Source of the DNA: CAYRLW01 sp964425215
GTDB lineage: Bacteria; Spirochaetota; Spirochaetia; Treponematales; Breznakiellaceae
Assembly: GCA_964425215.1 (NCBI GenBank)
Contig: CAYRLW010000044.1
Coordinates: 1-34,012, forward strand
DNA length: 34,012 bases
Direction of reading: 5' to 3'
Shown: positions 32,063 through 34,012 of the stretch, one piece after another
How positions within the stretch are numbered: position 1 is the stretch's first letter
Layout of the letters: each line of letters starts with the position of its first letter
Notes under the pieces: model-generated
The model's database searches: none
What the model saw: only the letters and a program-made list of their open reading frames with translations
What the model was told of the DNA's origin: nothing
Position numbers and translations under genes: made by a program

Positions 32063-33739
32063 TTATTGATGTTTTTTGTAAGGAAGTAAATTGCGGAACG
32101 GGGGAATCTCGTTATAATCAGTATTGATTGAAATGACCGAAGGTCCAGGAAACGCGTTTGTGATATTTAATGCGTCGCGAAGTTCTTCCACATTGTTTGC
32201 TTCAAATGCCATTAAACCCGGCAACATTACCTTCAACCCAGAACCAATGGCGCTAGTTTTGAAAAGGTTCATGCTTGTCGCCACCCTCCAATTAACCACT
32301 TCCCTCGTATAACACATGGCATGGGCGTTATTGTTAAAGATTATAAACGTAATTGGTAAATTGTATTCTCGGGCGGTATGAATTTCCATGCCGCACATGT
32401 AAAAGGCTCCGTCTCCAGCAAAAACAAACGCACGGGTATCGTTTGCCACGGATGCGCCGATAGCGCAACCAAAACTATGCCCCATGGCTCCCATACCGAG
32501 GGCTACGTTAAAAATCCCTCTACCACGCACGTTCAACCCATGGATCACAGCGGCTCCGGTATTACCCGCATCCACAAAGACATCCGCATCCTCAGGTAAA
32601 GCTTGATTAATGCAATCGATCGCGTCATACATGGAAATAAAATTTGTACCTGGTCTTTTATTGAATTGATCAATCGCTAAGGTTTGTGGAGATGATTTCC
32701 GCGGGCTTTTGTGTTTAATTCCATTCTTTTGAAGAGCACTGTGTAAATAATTTAAGCTTTTTCCAATATCTCCAATGATATTTATAACATCCAGTCCTTC
32801 GATATCTGACGTCTTAATGAAACCAGGAACATCATGGATTATTATTACATTTTTATTTTGCAAGAAGTTGATTGTTGGGATGCGGCTAAAAGCTGGCAAG
32901 GCCGTTCCAATAATGATAATCAAATCTGCGTCAGAGAGAGTCTCAAAGGCGCTATCGTGTCCCATTACGCCAACCAATCCGACGAATCTATCGTCAAAGT
33001 GGTCCCATATTCCTTTTGCGTCAGGTGTGAGGGCCACCAATGAACCTGTTGCGTTGACAAAGCTAGCAAAAAGACCGCGTGTGTCTGAAGAATGTATATC
33101 CTCTCCGCCAATCGTCACAATATTCCTGGCGTCGCGAATTTTATGAAACGCTAGCTCTAATTTTTCGATACTACCGATTTCTTTTTTTATTTTTGCGATA
33201 TGGGGATCTTGAAAAAAATCAATATCCAATTTTAATAAATCACAGGGAATCAATAAAGCTGTCGGGCCTGATCTTTCGAGTGCCTCGCTGATTAGATAAT
33301 CCAAAGTATTGTAAATTTCTGTATAATCATCGAGTTTTTTTGCGGCTATGCAAACCACTGAAAATATATCGAGTGCGTTTATCGGAGTATTGATTCCAGA
33401 TGAATCTTGGAAAGCACCCTGTCCTTCATTAGACTTTGGTATCTGTCCAACTATAACGAGCATAGGAATTCTAGAAGATAATGCTTCGGTCAAAGGAGCC
33501 AGGGTTTGGAAAGCCCCACCTCCGGATGTTGTCAGTACAACCCCCAATTTTCCGGTTTTGTAAAAATAACCCTCCGCCATTGTTACAGCGCTAGCCTCGT
33601 GTTTAGCAATAATTATTTTGATATTATTATTTTTATGTAATGCGAAAAATAAATCTTCGATATTCGCCCCACTCACTCCAAAAAAATGAGATAAACCCAT
33701 CTTATCAAAATAGAGTCGAATCGCTTCAGCAACATTCAT
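32063..33739 (-). CDS. thiamine diphosphate-dependent enzyme (acetolactate synthase superfamily)
   Basis: The protein has 558 residues in the usual three-domain order. The Pyr domain opens with MNVAEAIRLYFDKMGLSHFFGVSG and contains the catalytic glutamate Glu48 in KHEASA. A middle domain follows (VTIGGEDIHSS, DADLIIIIGTAL). The PP domain binds the cofactor with GDGAF from residue 442 and NN at about 468-469, the standard GDG-x24-NN motif with bound Mg2+. The family decarboxylates 2-oxoacids and can couple the resulting acyl anion to another carbonyl, giving acyloins. Sequence resemblance does not tell the substrate. It is first of the tight TPP-SRPBCC-KAS III unit, with AAGGAACG before its ATG. 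It is not a normal IlvB, because no small-subunit gene is present. Confidence 0.88.
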   Translation of the reverse strand: MNVAEAIRLYFDKMGLSHFFGVSGANIEDLFFALHKNNNIKIIIAKHEASAVTMAEGYFYKTGKLGVVLTTSGGGAFQTLAPLTEALSSRIPMLVIVGQIPKSNEGQGAFQDSSGINTPINALDIFSVVCIAAKKLDDYTEIYNTLDYLISEALERSGPTALLIPCDLLKLDIDFFQDPHIAKIKKEIGSIEKLELAFHKIRDARNIVTIGGEDIHSSDTRGLFASFVNATGSLVALTPDAKGIWDHFDDRFVGLVGVMGHDSAFETLSDADLIIIIGTALPAFSRIPTINFLQNKNVIIIHDVPGFIKTSDIEGLDVINIIGDIGKSLNYLHSALQKNGIKHKSPRKSSPQTLAIDQFNKRPGTNFISMYDAIDCINQALPEDADVFVDAGNTGAAVIHGLNVRGRGIFNVALGMGAMGHSFGCAIGASVANDTRAFVFAGDGAFYMCGMEIHTAREYNLPITFIIFNNNAHAMCYTREVVNWRVATSMNLFKTSAIGSGLKVMLPGLMAFEANNVEELRDALNITNAFPGPSVISINTDYNEIPPFRNLLPYKKHQ

Positions 33740-33757
33740 GGCAGGACGTTCCTTAAA

Positions 33758-33928
33758 TTAAAAGGCATAGAACAAGACCTCTATAAAACAACATTCCGGA
33801 TCACACCATCTCAGATCTACCGGAGGATAGAAGTATACATATTCTTCTACTGCCGACACGACTGCGATCTCATTATAATACGCTTTTACGAATTCTGTAA
33901 GGATAATATCATCGACCAATGAAAGCAA
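33758..33928 (-). CDS. small hypothetical protein upstream of TPP enzyme
   Basis: From a TTG at 33928, preceded by AGGAGG at an 8-nt spacing, the frame encodes 56 residues (starting LLSLVDDIILTEFVKAYY, ending FIEVLFYAF) and stops 18 nt before the TPP-enzyme start. The same frame stays open to the right edge, so it may instead be the end of a longer gene. The product is acidic with a cysteine cluster (CDPECC). No family was recognised. It would be the first gene of the TPP-SRPBCC-KAS III unit if real. Confidence 0.35.
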   Translation of the reverse strand: MLSLVDDIILTEFVKAYYNEIAVVSAVEEYVYFYPPVDLRWCDPECCFIEVLFYAF

Positions 33929-33990
33929 TCGCCGGACCTCCTGTCCGCCTTCCTGGCCTTCCGGCCAGCGCAAGCGGGGGTTCGACTCCC
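33929..33990 (+). other. three adjacent hairpins ending in a tRNA T-arm-like sequence
   Basis: Reading the plus strand, CGGAC-CTCCT-GTCCG, then CTGGCC-TTCC-GGCCAG, then CGGGG-GTTCGAC-TCCCG follow each other. The last contains GGTTCGACTCCC, as in the T-arm of tRNA or tmRNA. No acceptor stem or CCA follows at the right distance, and no D-arm precedes. It could be a remnant or an attachment-site fragment at the edge of the AT-rich block. The window ends 22 bp later. Confidence 0.3.
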
Positions 33991-34012
33991 GTGAAAATGA
34001 TAGAGCCCACCT

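Noticed and set aside
33929..34012. Complete tRNA gene
   Set aside because: A T-arm-like hairpin is present but no acceptor stem, CCA, D-arm or proper anticodon loop could be fitted.

Overview
The window reads as chromosomal DNA from a spirochete, most likely a Treponema-like species. The evidence is an omega-subunit-like gene next to miaA, a divergent NAD-dependent DNA ligase behind trmB, many spirochete-style lipoproteins, a flagellin-glycosylation-type (DUF115/Maf) protein and a large share of conserved but unnamed envelope proteins. The genus is inferred from protein resemblance, not demonstrated. By eye the DNA from 1 to about 30.3 kb is fairly GC-rich and uniform; from about 30.4 kb to the right edge it is clearly more AT-rich.

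Layout. (1) 1-3545, minus strand: a tightly coupled three-gene unit of a large acidic coiled-coil protein, a GAF-like protein and the start of a DUF115/Maf-like protein running off the left edge. (2) 3546-3882: a divergent regulatory gap with twin inverted repeats and a 153-bp MITE-like element. (3) 3883-6539: FtsB/DivIC-like protein, a secreted CsgG/LpoB-like protein (minus), rpoZ-like and miaA. (4) 6559-11558: a lone 39-bp hairpin unit of the same repeat family, then a 1652-residue predicted outer-membrane protein. (5) 11616-13859: DUF503 protein and two lipoproteins. (6) 13862-17228: a polytopic M28-like membrane protein and a possible GHKL-type protein. (7) 17247-19301, minus strand: class II photolyase, glutaredoxin and ferredoxin-thioredoxin reductase catalytic subunit, sharing a compact divergent promoter with a lipoprotein gene. 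(8) 20142-27167: trmB-ligA-two related membrane proteins-hrpB. (9) 27143-30283: metA (minus) and a chemotaxis receptor (plus), separated by a second, inverted copy of the 153-bp element. (10) 30408-33739, minus strand: a three-gene operon of a thiamine-diphosphate enzyme, an SRPBCC/cyclase-like protein and a KAS III-like protein whose catalytic histidine position is asparagine. This looks like an acquired small-molecule pathway.

Three patterns stand out. First, the 153-bp/39-bp hairpin elements are nearly identical and each is flanked by a 4-bp direct repeat, so they look like non-autonomous mobile elements. Second, several genes that open a transcript have a good -10 box only 6-9 nt before the start codon and no Shine-Dalgarno sequence, which implies leaderless mRNAs; genes inside operons have normal AGGAG-type sites. 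This pattern moved one start to a GTG at 15877. Third, the AT-rich TPP/SRPBCC/KAS III operon is the best candidate for an undescribed pathway. No rRNA, complete tRNA, CRISPR array, transposase or integrase gene was seen.
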